This document shows, piece by piece, positions 1 through 8,900 of a stretch of DNA of 21,679 nt; positions within the stretch are counted from its first letter, which is position 1, and the number at the start of each line of letters is the position of its first letter. The translations under genes and the position numbers were made by a program. Where the stretch lies: contig JBBRTW010000064.1 in assembly GCA_038244055.1 (NCBI GenBank), positions 1 through 21,679 of the forward strand. Direction: 5' to 3'. The notes beneath the pieces are model-generated. The model made no database searches. It was given only the letters and a program-made list of their open reading frames with translations, and was not told the DNA's origin. This stretch comes from DASPKW01 sp038244055. GTDB taxonomy: Bacteria > Planctomycetota > Phycisphaerae > Tepidisphaerales > Tepidisphaeraceae.

Positions 1-659
1 ACGGCCGCTACCGCGCCGCCGGCGATGCCAAGATCACCCTCTCCGGCAAAATCGGCGAGATGCCGATCACCAAGACGCTGGAGATTCCGTTCCCCAAGGA
101 AGACGCCGCCAACCCGCAGATCGAACGGATGTGGGCCTGGCATCGCGTGCAGCGTCTGCTGAAGGAAGCCGATGCGAATGGCGACCGCAAGCCCGCGCTG
201 GATGAGATCGTCCGCCTCGGCGAGGGCTACTCCATCGCCACCGAGTACACGTCGTTCCTGGTGCTCGAAAATGATGCCGAGTTCGCGCGGTGGAAGATCA
301 ACCGCCGCAATCTGCTCCGCCTGGAGCGCGACCGCCGCAGCCAGGATGCGCTGGCGGCCAATCTCGAATCGATTCGCAACAAGGCCCACGCCGATCTCGG
401 CCCGGCCGCGGTTGAAGAGCCGGTGCAGACGAGCACGGCGCAGTCCTCATCGCAGCAGCCGATGGCGCAACCCGGCGCTCCTGCTCAGGGCGCGCCCGCC
501 AACGCCAACTCCACCCCGCGCCGGCAAAGCCGCGATTTGAACGGCGGCTCGGGCGGCGGAGCGATCGATCCGATCAGCGGCGCGGTCGTCCTGGCGCTGG
601 GCGCACTGGCTGTGGCCGCGCGGCGACGCAAGGGCAGCGATGAGAGGCGGGCGGCGTGA
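1..659 (+). CDS. VIT/vWA-type surface protein, C-terminal part, with GlyGly-CTERM-like sorting tail (5' truncated)
   Basis: The frame is open from the left edge (first full codon at position 3), so the true start lies outside the window; the internal ATG at 60 is only an artefact of the edge. 218 residues are visible. The stretch around nt 200-270, with LDEIVRLGEGYSI followed by EYTSFLVLE, matches the region after the von Willebrand A domain in VIT/vWA (inter-alpha-trypsin-like) bacterial proteins. A low-complexity Gln/Pro/Ala/Ser linker (about nt 400-540) follows. The C-terminus is tripartite: a Gly-rich motif (NGGSGGG, nt 539-559), a hydrophobic helix of about 20 residues, and a basic end (RRRK). 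This is the architecture of GlyGly-CTERM signals processed by rhombosortase, and the next gene is a rhombosortase. The protein is therefore probably exported, held in the membrane by this helix and cleaved. The vWA domain itself is not visible here, so the family call rests on the C-terminal part. Confidence 0.72.
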   Translation, partial: GRYRAAGDAKITLSGKIGEMPITKTLEIPFPKEDAANPQIERMWAWHRVQRLLKEADANGDRKPALDEIVRLGEGYSIATEYTSFLVLENDAEFARWKINRRNLLRLERDRRSQDALAANLESIRNKAHADLGPAAVEEPVQTSTAQSSSQQPMAQPGAPAQGAPANANSTPRRQSRDLNGGSGGGAIDPISGAVVLALGALAVAARRRKGSDERRAA

Positions 660-1402
660 AGACCACGCGTTCCAATGCCAACTCCCCCTCCCTCTCCACG
701 CGCGGAGAGGGAGGGTTTTTGCCTGCATGGTTTATGTTTATCCTGCTGGGATTCGCATCCATACTACTCCAGTTGTTCCCGCCGGCGCTGCGCTGGCTGC
801 AATTCGATCGCCCGGCCATCGCGGCGGGGCAGGTCTGGCGATTATTCACGGGGCACTGGGTTCACTGGTCCGGCGAGCACTTGTTCTGGTCGGGCGGCGT
901 CTTCCTGCTGCTCGTTTTTCTCAACCGCCACACATCGCCGGCGCGGCTCATCACATGCGTATTGAGTTCCGTTGTCGTCATCAGCGCGACCACCTGGATC
1001 GGAACCGAGCTGCGGTTCTATCACGGTTTATCGGGGATCGATTCGGCCCTGTTCATGCTCCTCGCGGTAGATCTGATCGCGGAGAATATCGCCGGCCGCC
1101 GGCCGATTCGCGCGTGGGCCGCGCTGGCTCTGGTCATCGGGTTTATCGCGAAGATCGCCTATGAAGCCGTTGCAGGCCGGGCGTTCTTCGTCGATGGCGC
1201 GGCGGCGGGAATGGTGCCCGTCCCGCTGGCGCATCTGGCCGGCGCGGCGGTGGGGCTGATGAACGGGATGATGTGGCGGAAGAAAGGGATTGACCGCCTG
1301 CCCGTTGCGAGGGTCGGCCGATTCAAGTCGCGATTTCCTGTTCGATCAAACGATTTCACGACCCCATCCGCAAACACCCAATCCGCTCCAGACGGCTCCT
1401 GA
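656..1402 (+). CDS. Rhombosortase (rhomboid-family intramembrane serine protease)
   Basis: A 248-aa multi-pass membrane protein of the rhombosortase branch of rhomboid proteases, which cleave GlyGly-CTERM tails in the inner membrane. Visible signatures: WRLFTGHWVHWS with HL (residues 61-76), the nucleophile loop YHGLSG with Ser126, and PLAHLAG with catalytic His193, each next to or inside hydrophobic segments. The Asn usual after HL in rhomboids appears replaced by Ser79. The GTG start at 656 overlaps the upstream stop (GTGA) and has AGAGG eight bases upstream, suggesting translational coupling to its likely substrate. The alternative ATG at 734 lies just before the first helix but has no close ribosome binding site. 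With the GTG start, a perfect palindrome is translated in frame as part of a 25-residue N-terminal tail. Residues after about 210 form a polar C-terminal extension of about 40 residues that is not part of the protease core. Confidence 0.85.
   Translation: MKTTRSNANSPSLSTRGEGGFLPAWFMFILLGFASILLQLFPPALRWLQFDRPAIAAGQVWRLFTGHWVHWSGEHLFWSGGVFLLLVFLNRHTSPARLITCVLSSVVVISATTWIGTELRFYHGLSGIDSALFMLLAVDLIAENIAGRRPIRAWAALALVIGFIAKIAYEAVAGRAFFVDGAAAGMVPVPLAHLAGAAVGLMNGMMWRKKGIDRLPVARVGRFKSRFPVRSNDFTTPSANTQSAPDGS
686..720 (+). terminator. Terminator-like palindrome inside the rhombosortase 5' coding region
   Basis: A perfect 12-bp stem (CCCTCCCTCTCC at 686-697 with GGAGAGGGAGGG at 704-715), a six-base loop, and five T residues at 716-720. 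The shape is that of an intrinsic terminator, and it sits right after the end of the upstream gene. It falls inside the protease reading frame if the GTG at 656 is the start. It could be a terminator or attenuator reducing read-through, or a copy of a dispersed palindromic element that happens to be in frame. Confidence 0.5.
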
Positions 1403-1568
1403 TGCGCGACGATCAATCCGCATCTCTCCCCTGCATAACGCGACAATCCGCGCCTCTCAATTGACTGGGCGGGCAACCGCCGCGGTCCGCCACGGTAGCG
1501 CTGAATGATGCGCTGGTGCCTAGCACTGGGCATCGTGTGCGTAATGGCAAGGCAGGAGTGTGGCGATT

Positions 1569-4500
1569 ATGGCGTATTTGTTGCGACGCGGTTTGGCGAT
1601 AAGCGGCTTCATCATTCTGTCCGCGCTGGCGGCGGCCAGCCCGGGCGCTGAGGAACCGCGCACAGGGCACTGGGCGACGGCGATGATCCAGAGCAGGCAG
1701 GCGAGCAAGCCCGATGAGAAGGATTTGAAACAGCTCAATAAGTCGCTGCAGCAGAGTTACCCCGAGGAGATGCGCTGGTTCGGGCGCTATTTCCCCAAGT
1801 CGCAAAACTGGTTCACGCGCTCGGCCGACACTTTGCAGGAGAAGAAGGCGATCGAAGGACTGCTGGGCCGGCTGAAGGAGTCGCAGGCGCTGCGGGCGCA
1901 GTTGACCGACCTGATCGATCGGCGCGCCCCCGCCACCGATCCGGGCTGGCTCGATCTCTTCGCCGCGGCCGCCCGGCGCGTGTCGGCGTTCGAGAGCGCG
2001 GCGGCGGCCGTGAAGCAGATCGATTTCGCGGCCGCGCGATCTTCGATCGCCGAGTTGCAATCGAAGTTTCCCGCCACTTATCGCAATGGCGCGGCTCACC
2101 TCCTGCGCCTGGAGGAGTTGGAGAAGCAATTACCGGTGCTGACGAAGGCGCTGGCGGATAAAGATGACATGGCGGTCGCGCGGTATCTGGCCGCGTGCAA
2201 CCAGATTCGGCGGCAGGCCCTGGTTCTCGACAACCCGCTGATCGATTTCAGTCAACTTCTGCTGGTCCGCCGCGAGGCCGGCAGGCTGGGCCTGCCCCAC
2301 AACTGGCAGGGCAACTCCAGCATCGACCCGAAGATGGAGAATGAGATCGCCACGCTCGACATCCGCTCGGGAGAGATCAAAACCCTTTATAAGCCGGCCA
2401 AGCCCTGCTTCGTGGGCGATCTCAATCTTCATTTCGACGCCGGCAAAATGCTCTTCTCCTCCATCGGCGTTAATGGCCGCTGGCAGGTGTTTGAGATGAA
2501 TGTCGATGGGGCCGGCGTATCGCAGGTCACTCTCGGCGATCGGGCCGACGTCGATAACTACAACGGCATCTACCTGCCCGATGGGCGCATCATCTTCGAT
2601 TCCACCTCCACATTTCTGGGCGTGCCCTGCGTGGGAGGTTCGGATTACGTCGCCAATCTTCACCTGCTGTCGGCCGACCGCAAGACCATCCGCCGGCTCT
2701 GCTTCGAGCAGGACAATGACTGGTATCCCACCGTTCTTGCCGATGGGCGGGTGATGTATCTGCGCTGGGAATACACCGATTCAGCGCACTATTTCAGCCG
2801 GTTGCTCATGGCCATGAATCCCGATGGCACGGGGCAAATCGAGTATTACGGCTCCAACAGCTATTGGCCCAACGGCGTCTGGTACGCCAAGCCCGTTCCC
2901 GGCAACGCCACGCAATTCGTGGGGATCGTTTCGGGGCATCACGGTTCGCCGCGCATGGGGGAACTGGTGCTCTTCGACCAGTCGCGCGGTCGCAAGGAAA
3001 ACAGCGGCGCTATCCAGCGCATTCCGGGCAATGGCAAACCCGTTGAGGACAAGATCAAGGATGGGCTGGTCGAGTCCTCGTGGCCCAAGTTCCTGCATCC
3101 GATTCCGCTTAACGACAAGTACACGATCGTTTCCGGCAAACTCTCGCCCGATGCCAACTGGGGAATCTATCTGGTCGATGTTTTCGACAACATGGTGCTT
3201 TTGAAGGAAGAGGCCGGGTCCGCGCTGCTGGAGCCGATCCCCCTCCGCAGGACGCCGACCCCGCCGATCATCGCCGACCGGATCGATCCTGCCAAAACGA
3301 CCGCCACTGTCTCTATCCAGGATATCTACAGCGGCCAGGGGTTGCCCGGCGTTCCGCGCGGAGCCGTCAAGTCCCTGCGCCTGTTTCAGTACGAATACTC
3401 TTATCGCAATATGGGTGGGCATTATGTCGTGGGCATCGAGGGGCCGTGGGACATCCGCCGGATCATCGGCACCGTGCCGGTGCATCCCGACGGCTCGGCG
3501 ATGTTCGAAATTCCGGCCAACACGCCGATCTCCCTCCAGCCGCTGGACTGCGAAGGCAAAGCCCTCCAGCAGAAGCGAAGCTGGTTCGTCGGGATGCCCG
3601 GCGAGCATGTCTCCTGTGTCGGATGCCACGACAATCAGAACATGTCGGTTCCGTTCAAGCCGACGCAGGCGGCGCAGGCCGGCCCGAGCGTGCCCGAGCC
3701 CTGGTATGGCCCGAAGAGGGGGTTTAGTTTCCTGCGCGAGGTGCAGCCGGTGCTCGACAAATACTGTGTTGGCTGCCACCGCGGAGTTGCCGCTTCCGCC
3801 CCGGCCGTCGCGTCATCCGCGCCGTCCGCCGTCGCCGCCGCCCCGAACCTCGCCGACACCACCCTCATCCGCACGACGATGGGCGGCTCATTCCCGAGGT
3901 CGTACGTTGAACTGCATCCCTTCGTGCGCCGCAACGGCCCCGAGGGAGATTATCACACGCTCACGCCCCTCGAATTTCACGCCGACACCAGCGACCTGAT
4001 TCAGATGCTCAACAAGGGGCACTACAACGTGAAGCTCGACCGCCAGGCCTGGGATCGTCTGATTACCTGGATCGACCTCAACGTTCCGGCCCACGGCACC
4101 TGGAGCGAGGCCGGGCGCATCCCGCGCGACTATCAGGTTCGCCGCTACGAAAGCCGCAAACTCTACTCGGGTGTGGGTGAGGATATCGAGGCGATTCTCA
4201 ACCCCTACACGCGCACCGAAGCGTTCATCCAGCCGCCGCCAATGCCCAAGCGACCCGCGCCGGTGGCCGTGCCCGGCTGGCCCTTCTCGGCCGACAAGGC
4301 CCGCCAGATGCAGAGCGCCCTCAGACCGCTGGCGCTCAGCCTCAAGGTGGGCGATGGAGCGGAGATCGCGTTGCGGCGCATCCCGGCCGGCGAGTTTGAG
4401 ATGGGGGATCTGGCCGGATATCCCGATGAGTATCCCACCGCGCGCGTGCGCATCGATAAGCCCTTCTGGATGGCCACCACCGAAATCTCGCTGGCGCAGT

Positions 4501-5162
4501 ACCAGCAATTCGATCCCGAGCACCGCAACGGCTACTACGACATGCATTACAAGGACCAGGTCAAACCCGGCTATCTGATGGATTCTCCGGCCTTTCCGGT
4601 GATCCGCGTCTCCGGCCAGCAGGCGGCGGCGTACTGCGCCTGGCTCACCCGGCAGAGCGGCCGGAAGGTGATGCTGCCCACCGAGGCGCAATGGGAATGG
4701 GCCTGCCGCGCGGGAACCGCCAGCGCATTTTCATACGGCCATCTCGACACTGACTTTTCGAGGTTCGCCAACCTCGGCGATCGCTCGCTGAAGATGCTTG
4801 CCGTTCGCGGGGTCAACCCCCAGCCCATCGCCGACCCCGACAAGTTCTGGGATTTTGTGCCCAAGGAGGATCGCTTCGACGATGGCATACTCCACCTGGC
4901 GGACGTCGGCCACTACCAAGCGAACGCCTGGGGTCTGAAGGACATGCACGGCAATGTCGCCGAGTGGACCCGCAGCGCCTACCGCCCCTACCCCTATGAC
5001 GCCGGGCTCGAAAGCCAGGCCGACTTGCCCCAGACGAAATGGGCCGTTCGCGGCGGCTCCTGGTACGACCGCCCGAAGAACGCGCGCTCGGCATTCCGCC
5101 AGGCGTATCCCTCATGGCAGAAGGTCTACAACGTGGGATTTCGGATCATCGTTGAGGAATAG
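1569..5162 (+). CDS. Secreted dihaem hydrazine-synthase-alpha-like beta-propeller protein with C-terminal FGE-like domain (paralogue 1)
   Basis: A 1197-aa exported protein. Order of parts: signal peptide (residues 1 to about 27), helical region (about 30-240), a propeller of repeated MNxDG and LPDGRIIF-type blades (about 262-549) resembling the hydrazine synthase alpha middle domain and PD40 repeats, a conserved beta region, two haem c sites (CVGCH at 683 and 733), an Ala/Pro/Ser-rich insert right after the second haem (about 738-761), a conserved KGHYNVKLD motif whose His818 is a candidate haem ligand, then an FGE/SUMF1-like domain from 935 (IPAGEFEMG, LPTEAQWEWACRAGT, DMHGNVAEWT, RGGSW at 1161). 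The Cys pair needed for formylglycine formation is absent after RGGSW, so that activity is unlikely. I chose ATG 1569 because AGGAG (1554-1558) lies ten bases upstream; a GTG at 1560 is only one base from it. Its substrate is unknown. The resemblance to hydrazine synthase is structural and does not imply anammox chemistry. Confidence 0.85.
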   Translation: MAYLLRRGLAISGFIILSALAAASPGAEEPRTGHWATAMIQSRQASKPDEKDLKQLNKSLQQSYPEEMRWFGRYFPKSQNWFTRSADTLQEKKAIEGLLGRLKESQALRAQLTDLIDRRAPATDPGWLDLFAAAARRVSAFESAAAAVKQIDFAAARSSIAELQSKFPATYRNGAAHLLRLEELEKQLPVLTKALADKDDMAVARYLAACNQIRRQALVLDNPLIDFSQLLLVRREAGRLGLPHNWQGNSSIDPKMENEIATLDIRSGEIKTLYKPAKPCFVGDLNLHFDAGKMLFSSIGVNGRWQVFEMNVDGAGVSQVTLGDRADVDNYNGIYLPDGRIIFDSTSTFLGVPCVGGSDYVANLHLLSADRKTIRRLCFEQDNDWYPTVLADGRVMYLRWEYTDSAHYFSRLLMAMNPDGTGQIEYYGSNSYWPNGVWYAKPVPGNATQFVGIVSGHHGSPRMGELVLFDQSRGRKENSGAIQRIPGNGKPVEDKIKDGLVESSWPKFLHPIPLNDKYTIVSGKLSPDANWGIYLVDVFDNMVLLKEEAGSALLEPIPLRRTPTPPIIADRIDPAKTTATVSIQDIYSGQGLPGVPRGAVKSLRLFQYEYSYRNMGGHYVVGIEGPWDIRRIIGTVPVHPDGSAMFEIPANTPISLQPLDCEGKALQQKRSWFVGMPGEHVSCVGCHDNQNMSVPFKPTQAAQAGPSVPEPWYGPKRGFSFLREVQPVLDKYCVGCHRGVAASAPAVASSAPSAVAAAPNLADTTLIRTTMGGSFPRSYVELHPFVRRNGPEGDYHTLTPLEFHADTSDLIQMLNKGHYNVKLDRQAWDRLITWIDLNVPAHGTWSEAGRIPRDYQVRRYESRKLYSGVGEDIEAILNPYTRTEAFIQPPPMPKRPAPVAVPGWPFSADKARQMQSALRPLALSLKVGDGAEIALRRIPAGEFEMGDLAGYPDEYPTARVRIDKPFWMATTEISLAQYQQFDPEHRNGYYDMHYKDQVKPGYLMDSPAFPVIRVSGQQAAAYCAWLTRQSGRKVMLPTEAQWEWACRAGTASAFSYGHLDTDFSRFANLGDRSLKMLAVRGVNPQPIADPDKFWDFVPKEDRFDDGILHLADVGHYQANAWGLKDMHGNVAEWTRSAYRPYPYDAGLESQADLPQTKWAVRGGSWYDRPKNARSAFRQAYPSWQKVYNVGFRIIVEE

Positions 5163-5475
5163 ACCGCGGCGGATCGCAGCGTGGAGGTCCGCCAAGGTCG
5201 ATGCGGTAACGCGCCCGGCGAAAGTGGATGCGTTGAAATCGTACTCGGCGTAGAGGCTGCGGACGCCATGTCGGCCCTGGAGCGGATCATCATGCTTCCG
5301 GCCCCATTTCATTTTCATCATGGAGCGGCACAATCGTGGTGCAAGACGATCACCATTCGCACCCGCCATGTCCGATTGCCCCGGCCAAATTGCCGATCGT
5401 TCGAGTCGAGCGGTAGAATGCTCGACAATCAAGTCACCCGTTCGAGTCAAGTCACCCGTTTCAAAAGGACAACTC
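5163..5475. other. Intergenic region between paralogue 1 and the small exported protein
   Basis: These 313 bases hold no convincing gene. A minus-strand frame crosses the region, but it also runs into both neighbouring genes and matches no family I recognise. The only clear structure is the pair of 14-bp direct repeats at 5430-5461 just before the next gene. No clear terminator hairpin follows paralogue 1. Confidence 0.5.
5430..5461 (+). repeat. Tandem 14-bp direct repeat, 18-bp period
   Basis: The sequence TCAAGTCACCCGTT occurs at 5430-5443 and again at 5448-5461, identical in both copies. The second copy ends just before the AAAGGA ribosome binding site of the gene starting at 5476. It could be a regulator binding site pair, or a slippage duplication in the 5' leader. 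Confidence 0.7.
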
Positions 5476-5802
5476 ATGTCTCGCATTTCGACCATCGCGG
5501 CGTTGTCGTTGTTGGCCTCCCTCACTTTCGTCGCATGGTCCGCGGAGGCGGCGGATGGGCAGACCAAGTCGGGCGTGATCAAGTCGGTCGATGTCAAGGC
5601 CAGCAGTTTTGAAGTGACCCTTCCCGCCCGGCCGCTGACGTTCAAGGTGAATGACAAGACCGTCATCACCCTGGATGGCAAGGCGTCGACCTTTGAGGCG
5701 GCGGTCAAACCTGACCTCAAGGTTGCGGTCACCTACAGCAAGAGCGGCGACGATCGCCTGGCTTCGAAAATCGAAGTGACTTCGGTCGCGGAAAAGAAGT
5801 AG
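5476..5802 (+). CDS. Small exported DUF5666-like protein
   Basis: Encodes 108 aa. A typical signal peptide covers residues 1-26 (MSRIST, a hydrophobic core, then AEA before the mature ADGQT). The mature part of about 80 residues is predicted to be beta-rich: GVIKSVDVKASSFEV, then KVNDKTVITLDGK, then LKVAVTYSKSGDDRLASKIEV. This layout resembles DUF5666-like small OB or beta-barrel domains of periplasmic proteins, but the match is by pattern only. The frame is open further upstream to an ATG at 5320, but ATG 5476 is preferred because it starts the signal peptide and has AAAGGA six bases upstream. It lies between the two large dihaem paralogues on the same strand, so it may share their process. 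No function is assigned. Confidence 0.75.
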   Translation: MSRISTIAALSLLASLTFVAWSAEAADGQTKSGVIKSVDVKASSFEVTLPARPLTFKVNDKTVITLDGKASTFEAAVKPDLKVAVTYSKSGDDRLASKIEVTSVAEKK

Positions 5803-5920
5803 CCTGCCCGGCCAATCGGGTCATCGCAACGGCCAGACAGGGTCGCACCTCTCCCGCATACATGATGCTCTCTTTCGCTGCGCACAAGGGACTGGTTCAT
5901 CGCTCGTTCCGGAGGCAGTC

Positions 5921-8900
5921 ATGAGGCGTCGCGGTCACATCCTGTGGACGTTGCTGGCCGTGGCGATTCTCCTGCCTCGCTTCTCCACCGCCGCGCCCAG
6001 GCCGGCGGACCCGGCCTGCTACATCAAGGGCAATGACTGGCATGAAACGCTGCTGGCCTCGCGGCAGCGATTGCTCGCTTCCGAAACGGCTTCGCCCCGG
6101 AAGATGCCGACGTGGGTCAGCCCCGTAATTCGCGGCGGTGAGCCGGCCCAGATTGTTTCTCTGCCGATCGCGGGCCAGACAGAACTGTACCTCTTCGTCT
6201 TCGGCGCGCCCGAGGTCATTTACGGCGCTGCCACCTGGGCGGATGCGAAGCTGATCGGCAAAGAGGGCAAGGCGATATCCCTGAGCGACCTCAAATCGGT
6301 CAAGGTGCTGGAAGGGCAACACAGCCTCAACGTCAATCTCAAGTCCGGCGTCAGCGGCCCGCTCAGCATCAATGGAAAGCATTTCGACAAAGGCCTGCAC
6401 GTCTATCCCAACGCCCGCAGCAAGGTGCATGTGCCGCTGGATCGGGCATTCGAACGATTCGAAGCATCGATCGGAATCGACGACTGGGTCGGCCAACACG
6501 GCGCAGTGCGATTCGTCATCACCGATGCACAGGGCGCTGCCCGGTACGACCTGTGGGAGCTCGTCGCCCGCGATTTCGCCGATGGCGCATCCCGCCGGCA
6601 GATGAAATGGGAGCGCGAGGATCAGATACTCGATGCCGACTGGAATGCGGATGATTTCGCCGACCTCGCCTCCCGCTACGCGCGGGCGGCCGGGCGCGTG
6701 CCCGCACTGGCGCAGCAGGCGCAGGCATTGGCCGCGGCCGCCCGGACCCGCGACGATTTGGGCCGCGTGCGCACCCTCTATTACCGCTCGCGCGAGCTGG
6801 ATGAGGCAGTCGGCAAAGTTTCCCGCATCGACCCCGAAGGCTTGCGGCTGGCCATCCAGGACCTGATCGACAGCTTCGGAAACAGATACCCGCAAGGCCC
6901 GGCTTTCCTGGCGAAGTTGAAGCAGCTCGAATCCAACCTCCGGCCGGCCGCGGCGCAATCGAAGACCAACGACCTCAAATCCGTCGAACAACTCAACCGT
7001 ATCGTGCTGGACATCGAGAACCTTCGCCGCGAGGCGCTGCTGGCCAATCCGCTTCTGGATTTCGATCGCCTGCTGCTGATCCAGCGCAAGCCCGATGGCG
7101 ACCCGCGCATGCCTCACGGCACCGGCTTCAGCCTGGGGGAGTTCCTGGGCCTGCCGCGCCAATCCTCCAAGCACAACCCCGATATCGAGCGCTATTTCGG
7201 CTGGGAAAACGAGCTGGCCGTTCTTTCGCCCGTGCGGCCCGAGGGCAAGCTCACCACCCTTTACAAGCCCGACAAGCCGCAATTGATCAATGACGTCGAT
7301 CTGCACTGGAACGCGGAGCGGATGATGTTCTCGATGCCGGGGACCAATGCGAAGTGGCACGTCTTCGAGCTGAATGCCGATGGCTCGAATTTGCACCAAG
7401 TCACGCCCGCCAATCAGCCCGATGTTCACTACTACGATCCGTGTTATCTCCCCAATGGCCGAACCGCGTTCCTCTCCACCGCCTGTTTTCAGGGCGTGCC
7501 GTGCAATGCGGGGGTGATCGTCGGCATGATGTACACGATGAAGGGAGATGGCAGCGACATCTGCCAGATCTGTTTCGAGCAGGATCACGACTACTGCCCG
7601 ACGGTCACCAACGACGGCCGGCTTCTCTACCTGCGCTGGGACTACACCGATACGCCGCACGTCTGGAATCGGATGCTCTTCACCTGCAATCCCGATGGCA
7701 CCAATCAGGCGGAATACTACGGCGCTAATTCCTACTGGCCCAACGCGATCTTCTATGCCAAGCCGATCCCCAACCATCCGAGCAAGGTGGTCGGCATCGT
7801 GACCGGCCATCACGTCGGCCGCGTCGGGGAGCTGGTCGTCTTCGACCCGGCCAAGTCGCAGTTTGAAGCCGATGGCGTGGTGCAGCGGATTCCCGGGCGC
7901 GGCCAGAAGGTCGAGCCACTGATCGAGGACAAGCTCACCGAGCATAGCTGGCCCAAGTTCCTCCATCCCCAGCCGCTCTCGGAGAAATATTTCATCGTCT
8001 CCGCCAAGCCAACGCCCGACTCGCTGTGGGGCATTTACCTGGTGGATGTGTTCGACAACATGGTGCTGCTTAAGGAGGTGGAAGGTCAGGCGCTGCTGGA
8101 GCCGATTCCGCTGCGTAAGACGCCGATGCCGCCGGTGATTCCCGATCGCGTCAAGCCCGAGCAGACCGAGGGCACGGTTTACCTCGCCAATGTCTACGAT
8201 GGCCCGGGCTTGAAGGATGTGCCGCCGGGAACGATCAAGAAGCTGCGCGTTGTGAACTATCACTTCGCCTACCAGCGCATCGCCGGGATCGATCACCGCG
8301 TCGGCGCGGATGGGCCCTGGGAGGTCAAGCGGGTGCTCGGCACCGTCGATGTCGAGCCCGATGGATCAGCGCTCTTCCGCGTGCCGGCCAAGATGCCGAT
8401 CACGGTTCAGCCGCTGGATGCCGAAGGCAAGGCCGTTCAGCTCATGCGCTCCTGGATGACCGCGATGCCGGGTGAGACGCTCAGTTGCGGCGGATGTCAC
8501 GACAATCGCATCGGAGTCCCGCCGACCCAGCACACTCGGGCCCAGTCGCGGCCGGCGCAGACCATCGCGCCCTGGCACGGCCCGGCGCGCGGGTTCAGCT
8601 TCGAGCGCGAAGTGCAGCCCGTGCTCGACAAATACTGCGTCGCCTGCCACGAAGGCAAGCCCGATGCCGAGGGCAAGTCGCCCGTCGATCTCCGCCGCGA
8701 GCAGGGCTATTTCATCTGCTACAAAGGCGGCGATCCCAAGGCGCAGATCGTCCGCGATGCGCCGCGAGCCCAACTCCTCGGTAAATTCGGCGGGATCTTC
8801 GATCCCAGCTACATCGCCCTGCGCCGGCTGGTGCGCGTGGGCGGATTGGAGAGCGACCTGCATCTCCTCCCGCCGATGGAGTTCAGCGCCGATACCTCGG

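Noticed and set aside
160..230. EF-hand-like string DANGDRKPALDE in the VIT-type protein
   Set aside because: The same position in VIT/vWA family proteins is a conserved helix of the form N-G-x-x-x-x-L-x-D-E-I, so the calcium-loop resemblance is probably coincidental.
5112..5732. A 206-codon minus-strand frame spanning the intergenic region at 5163-5475
   Set aside because: It overlaps the ends of two supported plus-strand genes and shows no domain. A short part (about 5180-5290) reads plausibly as protein, but this is not enough to call a gene or remnant.
5897..8296. A 799-codon open frame on the minus strand
   Set aside because: It lies opposite paralogue 2, whose plus-strand product has clear propeller and haem motifs. 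The antisense frame has no recognisable domain and results from the high GC content at third positions.
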